Shown here in pieces: positions 26,619-35,520 of a stretch of DNA of 64,000 nucleotides; positions within the stretch are counted from its first letter, which is position 1, and the number at the start of each line of letters is the position of its first letter. The notes below the pieces were generated by a model. That model was given only the letters and a program-made list of their open reading frames with translations. It searched no databases and had not been told where the DNA came from. Made by a program: the position numbers and the translations under genes. Origin of the DNA: Mycolicibacterium sphagni (GTDB lineage Bacteria > Actinomycetota > Actinomycetes > Mycobacteriales > Mycobacteriaceae); NCBI RefSeq assembly GCF_013337765.1, contig NZ_VBSB01000010.1, forward strand, positions 248,001-312,000, read 5' to 3'.

Positions 26619-28355
26619 ATGCCGACCGTCGCACAGCACATCCTTGCGGCGTTGCAGTCCAGTGGTATCAGCCGTGTGTACGGGCTACCCGGCGACAGTC
26701 TCAACGGCTTCACCGATGCGATCCGGCGTTCCGAAGGCGTTACGTGGGAACACGTGCGCCACGAGGAAACAGCGGCCTTCGCGGCGACCGCTGACGCCGC
26801 GCTGACCGGCCGGTTGGCGGTCTGCGCCGGCAGCTGCGGGCCTGGCAACACCCATCTGATCAACGGCCTCTACGAGGCTCAACGCACTCGCGTGCCGGTG
26901 CTGGCCATCGCCGCCCACATTCCGTTGAACGAGGTTGGCACCGGCTATTTTCAGGAGACGCATCCGCAGGAGTTGTTCCGCGAGTGCAGCGTGTACTGCG
27001 AGTTGATCAGCACGCCGGAGATGGCCCCGCGCCTTGTCGAGATCGCGATGCGCACCGCGATCGAGGAGAACGGCGTTGCGGTACTGGTGATTCCGGGCGA
27101 GGTGTTCCTGGCCAAGGTGCCCGATCGCGCCTGGAACTCCGGCCCGGTGCTGCCGACCCGCTCGATACTGCGGCCCGACGACAACTCGCTGCGGCGCGCG
27201 GCGGACATTCTCAACGCGGGATCGCGGGTGACCATCCTTGGCGGCGCGGGAACCGCCGGTGCGCACGCCGAGTTGATCCGACTCGCCGAAACGCTGAATT
27301 CCCCTATCGTGCACTCCTTCCGGGGCAAGGAGCACATCGAATACGACAACCAGTTTGACGTCGGCATGACGGGACTGCTGGGTTTTGCCTCCGGGTACAA
27401 GGCGATCAAGGAGGCCGATGTCCTGCTGATGCTGGGCACCGATTTCCCGTACTCACAGTTCTATCCCGACGACGCACAGGTCATCCAGGTCGATATCCGG
27501 GGCAGTCACCTCGGACGCCGCACCAATATCGATCTGGGCTTGGTCGGTTCGGTCAAGGACACCATCGACGCGCTGCTGCCGCTGTTGTCCCGCAAGGTGG
27601 ACCGGACGCATCTGGACAAGTCACTCAACCACTACCGACGCACCCGCAAGTCGCTGGACGCGCTGGCCGTCAACGACCGCGACCACACCCCGATTCGGCC
27701 GGAATATGTTGCTGGAGTGGTAAATCGGCTCGCCAGCAACGACGCGGTCTTCACCTTCGACGTCGGCTCACCGACCATCTGGACGGCGCGGTATCTGACG
27801 ATGAACGGCAGGCGCCGGATCAGCGGATCCTTCACGCACGGGACGATGGCCTGCGCACTGCCGCATGCGATCGGCGCACAGACCGCTTACCCCGGACGGC
27901 AGGTGATCGCCCTGGCCGGCGATGGCGGGCTGACGATGCTGTTCGGGGAATTGCTCACGCTCGTGCAGAACAGACTGCCGGTGAAGGTGATCGTCTTCAA
28001 CAACTCGTCGCTGAACTTCGTCGAGCTCGAGATGAAGGCGGCCGGGGTGGTCAACTTCGGCACCGAATTGAAGAACCCGGACTTCGGTGCTGTCGCGCAG
28101 GCGATCGGACTGTTCGGCCGCCGGGTCGAACACCCCGCCGATCTGGAGCAGGCGGTAGCCGACGCGCTGGCTTACGACGGGCCGGCACTCGTCGATGTCG
28201 TTGTCGCGCGCCAGGAATTGTCCATTCCACCAGCGATATCCGCCGAGCAGGCCAAGGGCTTCACGCTCTGGGCGATCCGTACCATCCTGGCCGGCCGGGC
28301 CGACGAGTTGCTCGACCTCGTGAGCACCAACGTCGCGCGGCGCATTCTCGATTGA
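26619..28355 (+). CDS. poxB: Pyruvate dehydrogenase (quinone)/pyruvate oxidase, thiamine-diphosphate dependent
   Basis: The 578-residue enzyme has the three-domain ThDP layout. The N-terminal pyrimidine-binding domain has the catalytic Glu in VRHEETAAFAA. The central FAD/NAD-like domain starts near residue 190 (VTILGGAGTAGAHAELI). The C-terminal pyrophosphate domain has the metal motif LAGDGGLTMLFGELL ending in FNNSS. The length matches E. coli PoxB (572), which oxidises pyruvate to acetate and CO2 with ubiquinone at the membrane. Acetolactate synthase is the main alternative, but DAIRRSEGVTWEHVRHEE and the C-terminal extension favour the oxidase group. Confidence 0.85.
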   Translation: MPTVAQHILAALQSSGISRVYGLPGDSLNGFTDAIRRSEGVTWEHVRHEETAAFAATADAALTGRLAVCAGSCGPGNTHLINGLYEAQRTRVPVLAIAAHIPLNEVGTGYFQETHPQELFRECSVYCELISTPEMAPRLVEIAMRTAIEENGVAVLVIPGEVFLAKVPDRAWNSGPVLPTRSILRPDDNSLRRAADILNAGSRVTILGGAGTAGAHAELIRLAETLNSPIVHSFRGKEHIEYDNQFDVGMTGLLGFASGYKAIKEADVLLMLGTDFPYSQFYPDDAQVIQVDIRGSHLGRRTNIDLGLVGSVKDTIDALLPLLSRKVDRTHLDKSLNHYRRTRKSLDALAVNDRDHTPIRPEYVAGVVNRLASNDAVFTFDVGSPTIWTARYLTMNGRRRISGSFTHGTMACALPHAIGAQTAYPGRQVIALAGDGGLTMLFGELLTLVQNRLPVKVIVFNNSSLNFVELEMKAAGVVNFGTELKNPDFGAVAQAIGLFGRRVEHPADLEQAVADALAYDGPALVDVVVARQELSIPPAISAEQAKGFTLWAIRTILAGRADELLDLVSTNVARRILD

Positions 28356-28415
28356 GGATTATCTCGCCAATGATCTGAGTTAAGCTCATCAGACCCAGCT
28401 CAACCGAGGAGAGCG

Positions 28416-29429
28416 ATGGCCACACACCGCGCAGTACACGTGAAATCAGCCGGGGCGCCGCTGGAGCTGACGGAGGTGGAAACCACATCGCCGCCAGCAG
28501 ATCACGTGCGCATCGCCGTCAACGCGTGCGGGGTGTGCGGCACCGACCACGCCTTCGTCACCGGCGCCTTCCCCAACCTCACGTGGCCCCTCACCCCCGG
28601 ACATGAGATCGCCGGCACGATCGCTGAATTGGGTTCGGGTGTGGACGGATTCGCCGTCGGTGACCGGGTGGCGGTGGGCTGGTTCGGCGGCAATTGCAAC
28701 AAATGTCTGCCCTGTCGCAAAGGCCAGTTCATGCAATGCGTGAACCTGGAGGTTCCGAGCTGGAACTACCCGGGCGGTTACGCGGAGTCGGTGATCGTGC
28801 CGCGCACCGCGCTGGCCCGCATCCCCGACGGGTTGTCGTTCGCCGAAGCTGCACCGATGGGCTGCGCGGGGGTGACGACCTACAACGCGCTGCGCCATAC
28901 CAAGGCAGTCGCCGGTGACCGTGTGGCTGTCCTGGGTATCGGCGGCCTCGGGCATCTGGGCATCCAGTGGGCGCGCGCCATGGGTTTCGAGACCATCGCG
29001 ATCGCCCGCGGGGCGGGCAAGGCCAACGACGCCAAAGAGCTCGGCGCCCACCATTACATCGACTCGACGGCCAACAACGTCGCCGAAGCGCTGCAGGCGC
29101 TCGGCGGTGCCCAGGCAGTGCTGGCCACAGCGGCCAACTCGGCGGCGATGGCGGCCACCCTCGGGGGGCTGGCACCGCAAGGCGAGCTGGTGCTCGTCGG
29201 AGCCACGTTCGATCCGCTGCCGATCACCCCCGGCGACCTACTCTTCGCCAACTACAGCGTGGTCGGTCACCCGTCGGGCACCTCTGCCGATGTGGAGGAC
29301 ACCCTGCACTTCGCGCTGCAGACCGGGGTGCGGGCCCGCGTCCAGGAGCTGCCGCTGGCCGAGGCCGCCGAGGCCTACGCCGCGATGGACGAGGGCCGGG
29401 CGCGCTACCGCATGGTCCTCACGACGTAG
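28416..29429 (+). CDS. Zinc-dependent alcohol dehydrogenase
   Basis: The 337-residue medium-chain dehydrogenase has catalytic zinc ligands in VNACGVCGTDHAF and GHEIAGT. The structural zinc cysteines are in GGNCNKCLPCRKGQFMQC. The NAD(P) Rossmann motif is AVLGIGGLGHLG. It should oxidise alcohols or reduce aldehydes in the cytosol. GAGGAGAGCG before the ATG is a strong ribosome-binding site. It lies 60 nt after the pyruvate oxidase gene and could share its transcript. Its stop abuts that of the convergent small gene. Confidence 0.9.
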   Translation: MATHRAVHVKSAGAPLELTEVETTSPPADHVRIAVNACGVCGTDHAFVTGAFPNLTWPLTPGHEIAGTIAELGSGVDGFAVGDRVAVGWFGGNCNKCLPCRKGQFMQCVNLEVPSWNYPGGYAESVIVPRTALARIPDGLSFAEAAPMGCAGVTTYNALRHTKAVAGDRVAVLGIGGLGHLGIQWARAMGFETIAIARGAGKANDAKELGAHHYIDSTANNVAEALQALGGAQAVLATAANSAAMAATLGGLAPQGELVLVGATFDPLPITPGDLLFANYSVVGHPSGTSADVEDTLHFALQTGVRARVQELPLAEAAEAYAAMDEGRARYRMVLTT

Positions 29430-29822
29430 CTATTCGGACTCGTCGTCGGCGTTGGCAGGCGCGTCGAGGACGCTGACGTCGATGCCGTACGGCAGGAACC
29501 GCACGCTGCGGTTGGTGTCGGTGTTGTGTTTGTTGGCGCGCAGCGCGTCGAGTTCACCCTGGTAGACCTGCTCGACGTGCGCCTTGCCGTCGGCATCGGT
29601 GATGTAGATGGCCCACACCCCGTCGCCGGCCTCCCCCGCGGTCTCCGGCTGCGACCGGGGCCGCGTCCGGCGGGTGAACTCGTCAAACAGCACGCCGAAT
29701 CCGGCGTTCTCTCCTGATTGGTTCAGGAATCGGCCAAAGGCGTCGCGAAGGCCTTCACTGGCCTCCCGTACCACCCGATCGATGTCGTCGGGATCGAACC
29801 CGAACGGTCCGTTGTTCTCCAT
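29430..29822 (-). CDS. Conserved hypothetical protein
   Basis: The 130-residue acidic protein begins MENNGPFGFDPDDIDRVVRE. It has a helical first half (EGLRDAFGRFLNQSG) and a strand-rich second half (GVWAIYITDADGKAHVEQVY, VRFLPYGIDVSVLDAP). It has no signal or membrane segment. I do not recognise the family, although the codon use and internal periodicity fit a real mycobacterial gene. Its stop codon abuts that of the alcohol dehydrogenase (TAGCTA at 29427-29432). Confidence 0.6.
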   Translation of the reverse strand: MENNGPFGFDPDDIDRVVREASEGLRDAFGRFLNQSGENAGFGVLFDEFTRRTRPRSQPETAGEAGDGVWAIYITDADGKAHVEQVYQGELDALRANKHNTDTNRSVRFLPYGIDVSVLDAPANADDESE

Positions 29823-29898
29823 AGCTGCCAGTGTGCGCGCAGTTAGCTGTCGGAGTCGACCAGTTGAACTTCGCGGCCAGCGAAACCGTGTCCCCATC

Positions 29899-30849
29899 AT
29901 GTCTGCTTCCGTGCGAACCCGTTTCCTCAGCAGCTCAGCAGCCACCGCGATTGTGGCGCTCTCAATTGCTCCACTGGCGCCGCCGTTCGAAGCCCGCATC
30001 GCGACCCTCACCGCACCCGACATCGAATTGGCGGCCGCTCCGATCGGAGCGATACCCGCGGCATTCCTACGTAACCAGCTGACCTTCTGCAGCCTGATCT
30101 GCCCATTCATCGTGCAAGGCGCGGTCACAGTTCCGATCGGCGTGGCCGAGGCGCCTGCCGTGTTCCTCCAAAGCTTGCTGCAGAGCCGCAATCTCGCGGG
30201 GTCGCTCGGCGCAGCGGCCTCAGCAGTGACGATCCCGGCCGACGCGGCCGCTGAAGGCATCATCGGCAACGATCTGAATCTGGTGCTGCCCAAGGCGCAG
30301 AACACCCTCGAGGTTGCCGTCGTACAGCTGATGAACGTGCTCTCTGGTCAGACGACTCCCGGTGCGGGACGCGACACCATCCTGCAGGCGCTCAACCAGC
30401 CGCCAGGGATGCCGACGGTTCCGGTTGGGGCGCATGGTCTCCTGCAGGTCGCCGCGGTCGAGGCGATCAACGTCACGTCCGCCGTGGCATTCCAGGCGTT
30501 CGAGACAGTTCTGTTGGGCGTCGTGCAGTCCGCCAACGCCACCGCAACCACCTTGGCGAGCACCCATGATGTCCGCGCGGCGGTCATGGCGGGGATGGAC
30601 TCAGCCCGCACCACGCTCAATACGGCCCGTACCCAGGTGACCACAGCGATCAACACCGCGATCACCAACATCAGAGCCGCAGCCGGACAACCGGTTTCAG
30701 CGGCGTCGAAACCGGCGGCAGCGAAACAGTCCGTCTCAGCGGCGGTAAAGACTCAGCGGCAGGTCGGCCATAGTGACAAAGCCGGCACCGGCGTTGCACA
30801 CCGCAACAGTGGCGTTCACAGCCTGCATCGCGGTCGCCACGCTGGCTGA
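29899..30849 (+). CDS. Secreted alanine-rich protein of unknown function
   Basis: The 316-residue protein has a probable export signal (MSASVRTRFLSSSAATAIVA to APLAPPFEA). Ala/Val/Thr-rich amphipathic helices follow, including QLTFCSLICPFIVQG and long helical stretches such as AINTAITNIRAAAGQ. The last 38 codons (from about 30736) read through the end of the convergent reductase gene and turn basic and His-rich, unlike the rest. Either the overlap is genuine or an earlier stop has been lost. The start is uncertain between this ATG and nearby upstream starts. Confidence 0.58.
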   Translation: MSASVRTRFLSSSAATAIVALSIAPLAPPFEARIATLTAPDIELAAAPIGAIPAAFLRNQLTFCSLICPFIVQGAVTVPIGVAEAPAVFLQSLLQSRNLAGSLGAAASAVTIPADAAAEGIIGNDLNLVLPKAQNTLEVAVVQLMNVLSGQTTPGAGRDTILQALNQPPGMPTVPVGAHGLLQVAAVEAINVTSAVAFQAFETVLLGVVQSANATATTLASTHDVRAAVMAGMDSARTTLNTARTQVTTAINTAITNIRAAAGQPVSAASKPAAAKQSVSAAVKTQRQVGHSDKAGTGVAHRNSGVHSLHRGRHAG

Positions 30850-31773
30850 GCGGACGTGCTCAGCCAAAGGAACGTCTCGGCGAAAACTGGCCAGTGTCAT
30901 CAGATGTGCCCGCATCGACGGCGTGCCCTCGATGGTCACGGTCCAGCCATGCTGGGGCGTCGGCCAGTGCTTGGGTTGCGGTTCGCCTACGGTCCAGAGG
31001 GTTTCGACCTCCACGACTGGCACGCCGGCACGCAGCCCGGTCCACGTCCAGTGTTGACCGGCGACCGTACCGGCGGGCAGGGTTCGGCCGCACACGTCGC
31101 GATCGACACTGGCCGGAATCACCTCGAGGTCGGTGGTGACCTCGTCGACGCCGAGGCCTAGAGCGTCTCCCAGTAGCCAAACCTGTTCCTGGAAAAGCTG
31201 ACTGGTGAACCGCAACCCGGCGGTCTGGGCATCGACGTCGGCGAGTGGGCTGCCGAAATGCATCTGGTCGAAGGTGATCTCCACGCTGTCGTAGACCGAC
31301 CAATCGGCGCGCTCCTGCACCTTGACGTGGTCGATGGTGCGTGACATTCCGGTCAGTGCCAGCGGGACGACGACCCCGAGGTTTCCCGGGTTCAGTCCGG
31401 TTCCGTGCAGGGAGCTGTTGCCGTCGATGCAAGCCTGCTTCAGTCGGTCTCGGTCGGGTGCTGCCATCCGGGCGGGGTAGAACGCGAACGCGGTGGTGAT
31501 CAGGTTGGCGCCGGACGCCAGGATGTCGGCGGCTTCGTCGACCGACGGGTGGCGCGGGGCGTAGACGACGGCGTCGATATCGGTGGTGTCGACGTCGATG
31601 GCGGCGGTAACACCGATCGGTTCACCCCCGGCCAGGACCCCGGCGTCGGTCCCGGCCTTACCCCCGGAATAGGCCTTGACCCCAACCAATTCCAGGTCCG
31701 GATGGCCGAGGATGCCGCGGATGGCTTCGACGCCCACCGCCCCGGTGCCCCATTGCACGACGCGGTAGACCAT
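30736..31773 (-). CDS. Dihydrodipicolinate reductase-like NAD(P)-binding protein
   Basis: The 345-residue protein begins MVYRVVQWGTGAVGVEAIRG, a Rossmann motif, followed by HPDLELVGVKAYSG. The conserved APRHPSVDEAADILASG segment places it in the DapB-like/2,4-diaminopentanoate-dehydrogenase-like group common in mycobacteria, not true DapB. A HGTGLNPGNLG motif probably lies at the active site. It sits 3 nt downstream of the conserved hypothetical at 31777 in one operon, with a divergent TetR regulator beyond, suggesting an inducible catabolic pathway. The substrate is unknown. Confidence 0.75.
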   Translation of the reverse strand: MVYRVVQWGTGAVGVEAIRGILGHPDLELVGVKAYSGGKAGTDAGVLAGGEPIGVTAAIDVDTTDIDAVVYAPRHPSVDEAADILASGANLITTAFAFYPARMAAPDRDRLKQACIDGNSSLHGTGLNPGNLGVVVPLALTGMSRTIDHVKVQERADWSVYDSVEITFDQMHFGSPLADVDAQTAGLRFTSQLFQEQVWLLGDALGLGVDEVTTDLEVIPASVDRDVCGRTLPAGTVAGQHWTWTGLRAGVPVVEVETLWTVGEPQPKHWPTPQHGWTVTIEGTPSMRAHLMTLASFRRDVPLAEHVRSASVATAMQAVNATVAVCNAGAGFVTMADLPLSLYRR

Positions 31774-31776
31774 CGG

Positions 31777-33012
31777 CTACACCACCGTCAGTGGCAGGGA
31801 CAGCCGCTCTTCGAACTGGAATGTGACGCCTTGGCTGAACCTGGTGACCTCCACCTCGGGAGATTCCTTCGCCGCCGTTTCGGTCTTCTCGAACTCGGCG
31901 GTCCAGTCGTCGCTGGTTCCGGAGATCCGCACCGCGATATGTGGGTCGATGGCAGTAGCGATGGCCTGCAACGGCCCTGGGGATGCCGGGGAGCACAGCG
32001 ACACCCAGGATGCGTCGTCGTGCGACGGCGACGGGTGCACATGCAGCCGGCCGCCTTCGACGTCGGCGACGACGTAGCCGACGGGATTGAACAGCGGGTG
32101 CAGTTCGAGAACCTTGGCCAGTCCATCGAAGTCGTTGGGCAGCTTCATAGCTCGCTGGATCCGCTCCGCTGCCACCCCGGCGATACCGGTGAGCTGCTTG
32201 GTGCAGATCTGGGTGGCCAGCTCGGCGTTGTCGCCGGCCCGCGCCCGCACCGCGACACCGAACGACAGGTTGAGCAGGTGCATCTGCAGCACCACTTCGT
32301 CGGCGATGCGCACCAGAGCGGAGTGTGAGAACGCCCCGAAATCGACGTCGGACAGGAGTGCAGCCGAATAGTCCGGCTGGCCTTCATCGTTCGGATCGAT
32401 GGGCGCGAGTTTCCAGTTGGCAGCGTTGGTTTTGGCCACGATGTCCAGCGCCGGGATGCTGCTCACCTCGGGGTAGGACTCGTCGATGATGACGGTCCAC
32501 GCACAGTGCGGCGTGCGGTCGGCGGGGGTGCGCGGCGGCCGGTGAATGGGGCGCACCTGAGCCCTGGCGTTGGTGGCCACGGCGGTGGCGTCGAAGGTGG
32601 GGTCCTCGATGTCGTGACACATGCCCTTGACGTAGTCAGGGCCCATCGGCTCGACGTCGAGCAGGGCACCGCAGTGGTCGAGGTGGAACTCACCATGCCA
32701 GCGGTCGTGCACGGTGTAGCGGAAGTCCATGAACTGCGGCGGGGCGCCGATGTCGAGCTGCAGACCCTTGAAGATGGTGATGATGTCGGTGCCCTCGTAC
32801 TTCAGGGCCTTCTGCATGCGCTTGGTGTAGAGCGGGCTGGATCCGGCCCACTCCTCGATGGCGATCTGGAGCATCTCGGGCCGACCGAACGACTGAATGC
32901 ACCAGGCCATGCCGGAACGGTCGATCAGCTGGCCGATCAGCAAGAGTTCGGGCACGAGAGTGGCTAGTTCTGCCCGGGACAACTGGGCGTATCGGCTGAG
33001 GGGCTGGCTCAT
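31777..33012 (-). CDS. Conserved mycobacterial protein of unknown function
   Basis: The 411-residue protein begins MSQPLSRYAQLSRAELATLV. It contains a conserved-looking FRYTVHDRWHGEFHLDHCG and GMCHDIEDPTFDATA with paired His/Cys/Asp that could bind a metal, and a second half with SHSALVRIADEVVLQMHLL. No signal peptide or membrane helix is seen. It is first in an operon with the reductase-like gene and divergent from a TetR gene 40 nt away. I remember close relatives in mycobacteria only as conserved hypotheticals. A metal-dependent enzyme is a reasonable guess, not more. Confidence 0.6.
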   Translation of the reverse strand: MSQPLSRYAQLSRAELATLVPELLLIGQLIDRSGMAWCIQSFGRPEMLQIAIEEWAGSSPLYTKRMQKALKYEGTDIITIFKGLQLDIGAPPQFMDFRYTVHDRWHGEFHLDHCGALLDVEPMGPDYVKGMCHDIEDPTFDATAVATNARAQVRPIHRPPRTPADRTPHCAWTVIIDESYPEVSSIPALDIVAKTNAANWKLAPIDPNDEGQPDYSAALLSDVDFGAFSHSALVRIADEVVLQMHLLNLSFGVAVRARAGDNAELATQICTKQLTGIAGVAAERIQRAMKLPNDFDGLAKVLELHPLFNPVGYVVADVEGGRLHVHPSPSHDDASWVSLCSPASPGPLQAIATAIDPHIAVRISGTSDDWTAEFEKTETAAKESPEVEVTRFSQGVTFQFEERLSLPLTVV

Positions 33013-33029
33013 ACGCGAAACATAGTCGG

Positions 33030-33048
33030 GTCAATGTTATAAAGTCAA
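33030..33048. promoter_or_regulatory. Direct-repeat operator candidate in divergent promoter
   Basis: GTCAA occurs twice, 14 nt apart, around TTATAA in the only 40 nt that separate the two divergent starts. On the minus strand this reads TTGAC-TTTATAACA-TTGAC. The placement is right for autoregulation by the TetR protein encoded at 33053 together with control of the two-gene operon opposite. Confidence 0.4.
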
Positions 33049-33052
33049 CGAT

Positions 33053-33646
33053 GTGAAGGCGCCCGGTACTGCTCCCACTCGACAAACCCAGGCACCGCGC
33101 AAACGGGGCGATGACACCCGGGCGCTGATCATCGACGAGACGGTCCGCTGCGTGGTCGAGGAAGGGTTTCCGGCCGCGACCGCCAAACATGTCGCCGAGC
33201 GCGCGGGGGTCACCTGGGGGGTGATCCAGTACCACTTCGGCGACCGCAACGGTCTGCTGATGGCGGTGGTCGACGAGGGTGTGGCCGGATTGCTCAAGAG
33301 CCTCGGTGAGGCCGACGTCGCCGACCTGGGGTTGCGGGAACGAATCGAAGTCGTCGTCGATACCGCGTTCCGCTGTTACAGCAGCCCGACCTCATTGGCG
33401 GCCTTCGAAATTCTGCGGGCCACCCGCGGCACGCACGGCGACAGCGCGAAACGGCATCTCCTGGAAATCAATTCAGCGATCAACCAATTGGGCCGCCTGA
33501 TCTCCGACGATCCCGTTGTGGCGGAGGTCATTTGGTCGTCGCTGCGCGGCATGGTCCTGGTCGAGATGATCGTCGACTCGCACTTCGAGTGGCAACGGGA
33601 ACGTGAGCTACTGGTCGATATGGTCACCAAGTACCTGCGGGGATAA
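33053..33646 (+). CDS. TetR-family transcriptional regulator
   Basis: The 197-residue regulator has an N-terminal helix-turn-helix: TRALIIDETVRCVVEEGF, then TAKHVAERAGVTWGVIQYHF, then the conserved FGDRNGLLMAVVDEG. The C-terminal ligand/dimer domain is alpha-helical. The start is a GTG. It very likely represses the divergent 31777/30736 operon and itself through the short shared promoter region. Confidence 0.85.
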   Translation: MKAPGTAPTRQTQAPRKRGDDTRALIIDETVRCVVEEGFPAATAKHVAERAGVTWGVIQYHFGDRNGLLMAVVDEGVAGLLKSLGEADVADLGLRERIEVVVDTAFRCYSSPTSLAAFEILRATRGTHGDSAKRHLLEINSAINQLGRLISDDPVVAEVIWSSLRGMVLVEMIVDSHFEWQRERELLVDMVTKYLRG

Positions 33647-33887
33647 CCCCCGCACAGCCGGCGAACCCTGTCACACCCGATGGTGTGGGGTGTCGGCGAT
33701 CACACTTCGCTCGACATCCGAGCTGGGAAAACGTTGCGCTGTAGGCAATCTCACACGTCCAAAGTTGATTTACATGAAATTAACAACAACGATCAAGAGG
33801 TTCCTTCAGGCAGGCGATCCCTGACTGATGGACGTCGATAGCAAATATGCCCCTGTGGAACCGGGGGCCATCAAGGAGTTGAGAAGA

Positions 33888-34031
33888 ATGTCGATTGCGC
33901 AGTTTCGCAACGATATGAAGCGGGCCATGACCCGTCGTCGTCTGTACGCACGCATCAATGCAATGCCGCCGTCAACGGTGCGCGAGGAGCTTGTTGCCAT
34001 CGCCCAGCGCTACGAAGACGCGGATCGCTGA
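33888..34031 (+). CDS. Small basic protein (47 residues)
   Basis: The product is MSIAQFRNDMKRAMTRRRLY followed by ARINAMPPSTVREELVAIAQ and a short acidic end. The first half is basic and helical, possibly DNA- or RNA-contacting. AAGGAG at 33873-33878, 9 nt before the ATG, supports this start. A longer form from ATG 33828 has no ribosome-binding site but cannot be excluded. Its stop codon directly abuts that of wrbA (TGATCA). The family is not recognised. Confidence 0.55.
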   Translation: MSIAQFRNDMKRAMTRRRLYARINAMPPSTVREELVAIAQRYEDADR

Positions 34032-34634
34032 TCAGCTGACGCTGAGCCGCCCGGCGATTGTGACCACTCGGTGTGCCAAGTGGTCGAGCGCAGCCGTAGT
34101 GGCCTCATCGATTTCGTTCTTGTTCTCTGGACCGGTGATGTGGCTGACCCCATAGGGGTTGCCGTCGCTGAACTTGATCGGGTCGGTGTAACCCGGCGGC
34201 ACGAGTATCCCACCGAAGTGCATCAGCGTGATGTACAGCGCAAGCAGGGTTGTCTCTTGACCGCCGTGGGCCGTCTGCGAGGACGTGAACGCGGCGTAGA
34301 CCTTGTCAGCGAGCTTGCCCTGCGCCCATAGACCGCCCAGCGAGTCGATGAACGTGCGGAATTGCGATGCGGGCGAACCGAATCGGGTGGGTGTGCCGAA
34401 GATGACGGCGTCGGCCCAGACGATGTCGTCGCCGGTGGCAGCGGGTTTGTCCTTTGTCGCGTCGTAGTTGGCGGTCCAGGCAGGATTCTGAGCGAAGGAC
34501 TCCGGGTCGCGGGTCTCGGCGATGTGCCGAAGACGCACGTCGGCTCCTGCTGATTCTGCGGCTGCGACGACCCTTTTGGCCATCGCGGTGCCGTGGCCGG
34601 TGGCCGAGTAGTAGATGACCGCGAGCTTGGTCAT
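34032..34634 (-). CDS. wrbA: NAD(P)H:quinone oxidoreductase, WrbA type (flavodoxin-like)
   Basis: The 200-residue protein has the FMN phosphate loop YYSATGHGTAMAKRV, the GTPTRFGSPASQFRTF active-site segment and the C-terminal HFGGILVPPGYTDP and NPYGVSHITG typical of WrbA. It performs two-electron reduction of quinones, limiting semiquinone and superoxide formation. The ATG overlaps the stop of the membrane-protein gene upstream (ATGA), so the two are coupled. Confidence 0.92.
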   Translation of the reverse strand: MTKLAVIYYSATGHGTAMAKRVVAAAESAGADVRLRHIAETRDPESFAQNPAWTANYDATKDKPAATGDDIVWADAVIFGTPTRFGSPASQFRTFIDSLGGLWAQGKLADKVYAAFTSSQTAHGGQETTLLALYITLMHFGGILVPPGYTDPIKFSDGNPYGVSHITGPENKNEIDEATTAALDHLAHRVVTIAGRLSVS

Positions 34635-35458
34635 GTCGTTTCCTCTTTCTCCTCGGGGAACAGCTTTCGCATGACCGCCCCGGCGATGATGCCGACGACG
34701 ATCAATGCGATACCGACACCAGCTGAGAACGAATCGCTGACCCAACCGGCGATCCCGATGCCGATGACGAAGCCAGGAGCCCAGTCCAGCAGCTTGCCGA
34801 ATGATGGTGGACCGTCTGATGATTCACCGGTGGCGGCCAGGAACTTCGCCCGCGCGTAATCGGGATAGAACTCGGTGACGGCGACAGCGACCAGCGTGAC
34901 GGCCAGCTGCACGATCCACCCCGTCCAGAAGTTGTCGCCGTCGTGCAACACTGCGTCGCCGAATGAGCCGACGAGGGTGTTGATTAGGAACGCACCGGCC
35001 CACACCGCGGTCAGGATGTAGTTCACGCGGACGAACAGCGGGCTGTTCCAGTGCTCGGGGTCAACGGTGTCGCGGGCGTAGGAGATGGTGAAGGGCTTAC
35101 GGATCACGAGGGTGGCCAGTGCGTAGGCGGCCAGTGCGCCGTTGGTGATCTCGCCGGCCCACAGTTCAAGCGTGCTGATCAGCGTCGGGGAGCCGAAGAT
35201 GCCCAAGCCGACGAAGACCGCGAATACCACCGCTCCGAAGACTTCAAGGGAATGGACCTTGATGCCGCGCCGGCTGCCGGCCCACATCACGATGAGGGTC
35301 AAGGTCAGCGCGGCGGCCGCGGCCTGCCCGAAGCGGCCCGGCCCGGACATGATCGCCATGAGGATCCAGGGCGCGATGCCGGAGAACGGGGAGCGCAGGA
35401 AGCCGTCGATGAAGTTGGTCTTTTGGACGGTCGCGTCGGGCTTGTCCGGTTCGGCCAT
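34631..35458 (-). CDS. Polytopic membrane protein of unknown function
   Basis: The 275-residue protein has about seven predicted membrane segments (for example AAAALTLTLIVMWAG, VFGAVVFAVFVGLGIFG, IVQLAVTLVAVAVTEFY, IALIVVGIIAGAVM). Polar loops include FTISYARDTVDPEHWN and FYPDYARAKFL. The N-terminus has no signal peptide, and the C-terminus is charged (RKLFPEEKEE). It is translationally coupled to wrbA, so it may take part in quinone or redox homeostasis. The family is not recognised. Confidence 0.65.
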   Translation of the reverse strand: MAEPDKPDATVQKTNFIDGFLRSPFSGIAPWILMAIMSGPGRFGQAAAAALTLTLIVMWAGSRRGIKVHSLEVFGAVVFAVFVGLGIFGSPTLISTLELWAGEITNGALAAYALATLVIRKPFTISYARDTVDPEHWNSPLFVRVNYILTAVWAGAFLINTLVGSFGDAVLHDGDNFWTGWIVQLAVTLVAVAVTEFYPDYARAKFLAATGESSDGPPSFGKLLDWAPGFVIGIGIAGWVSDSFSAGVGIALIVVGIIAGAVMRKLFPEEKEETT

Positions 35459-35520
35459 GGGCCCATTGTCACCGGGACAACTCTCCCCGGCGACACATTC
35501 GGTGTGCTGCAATGACCGGC

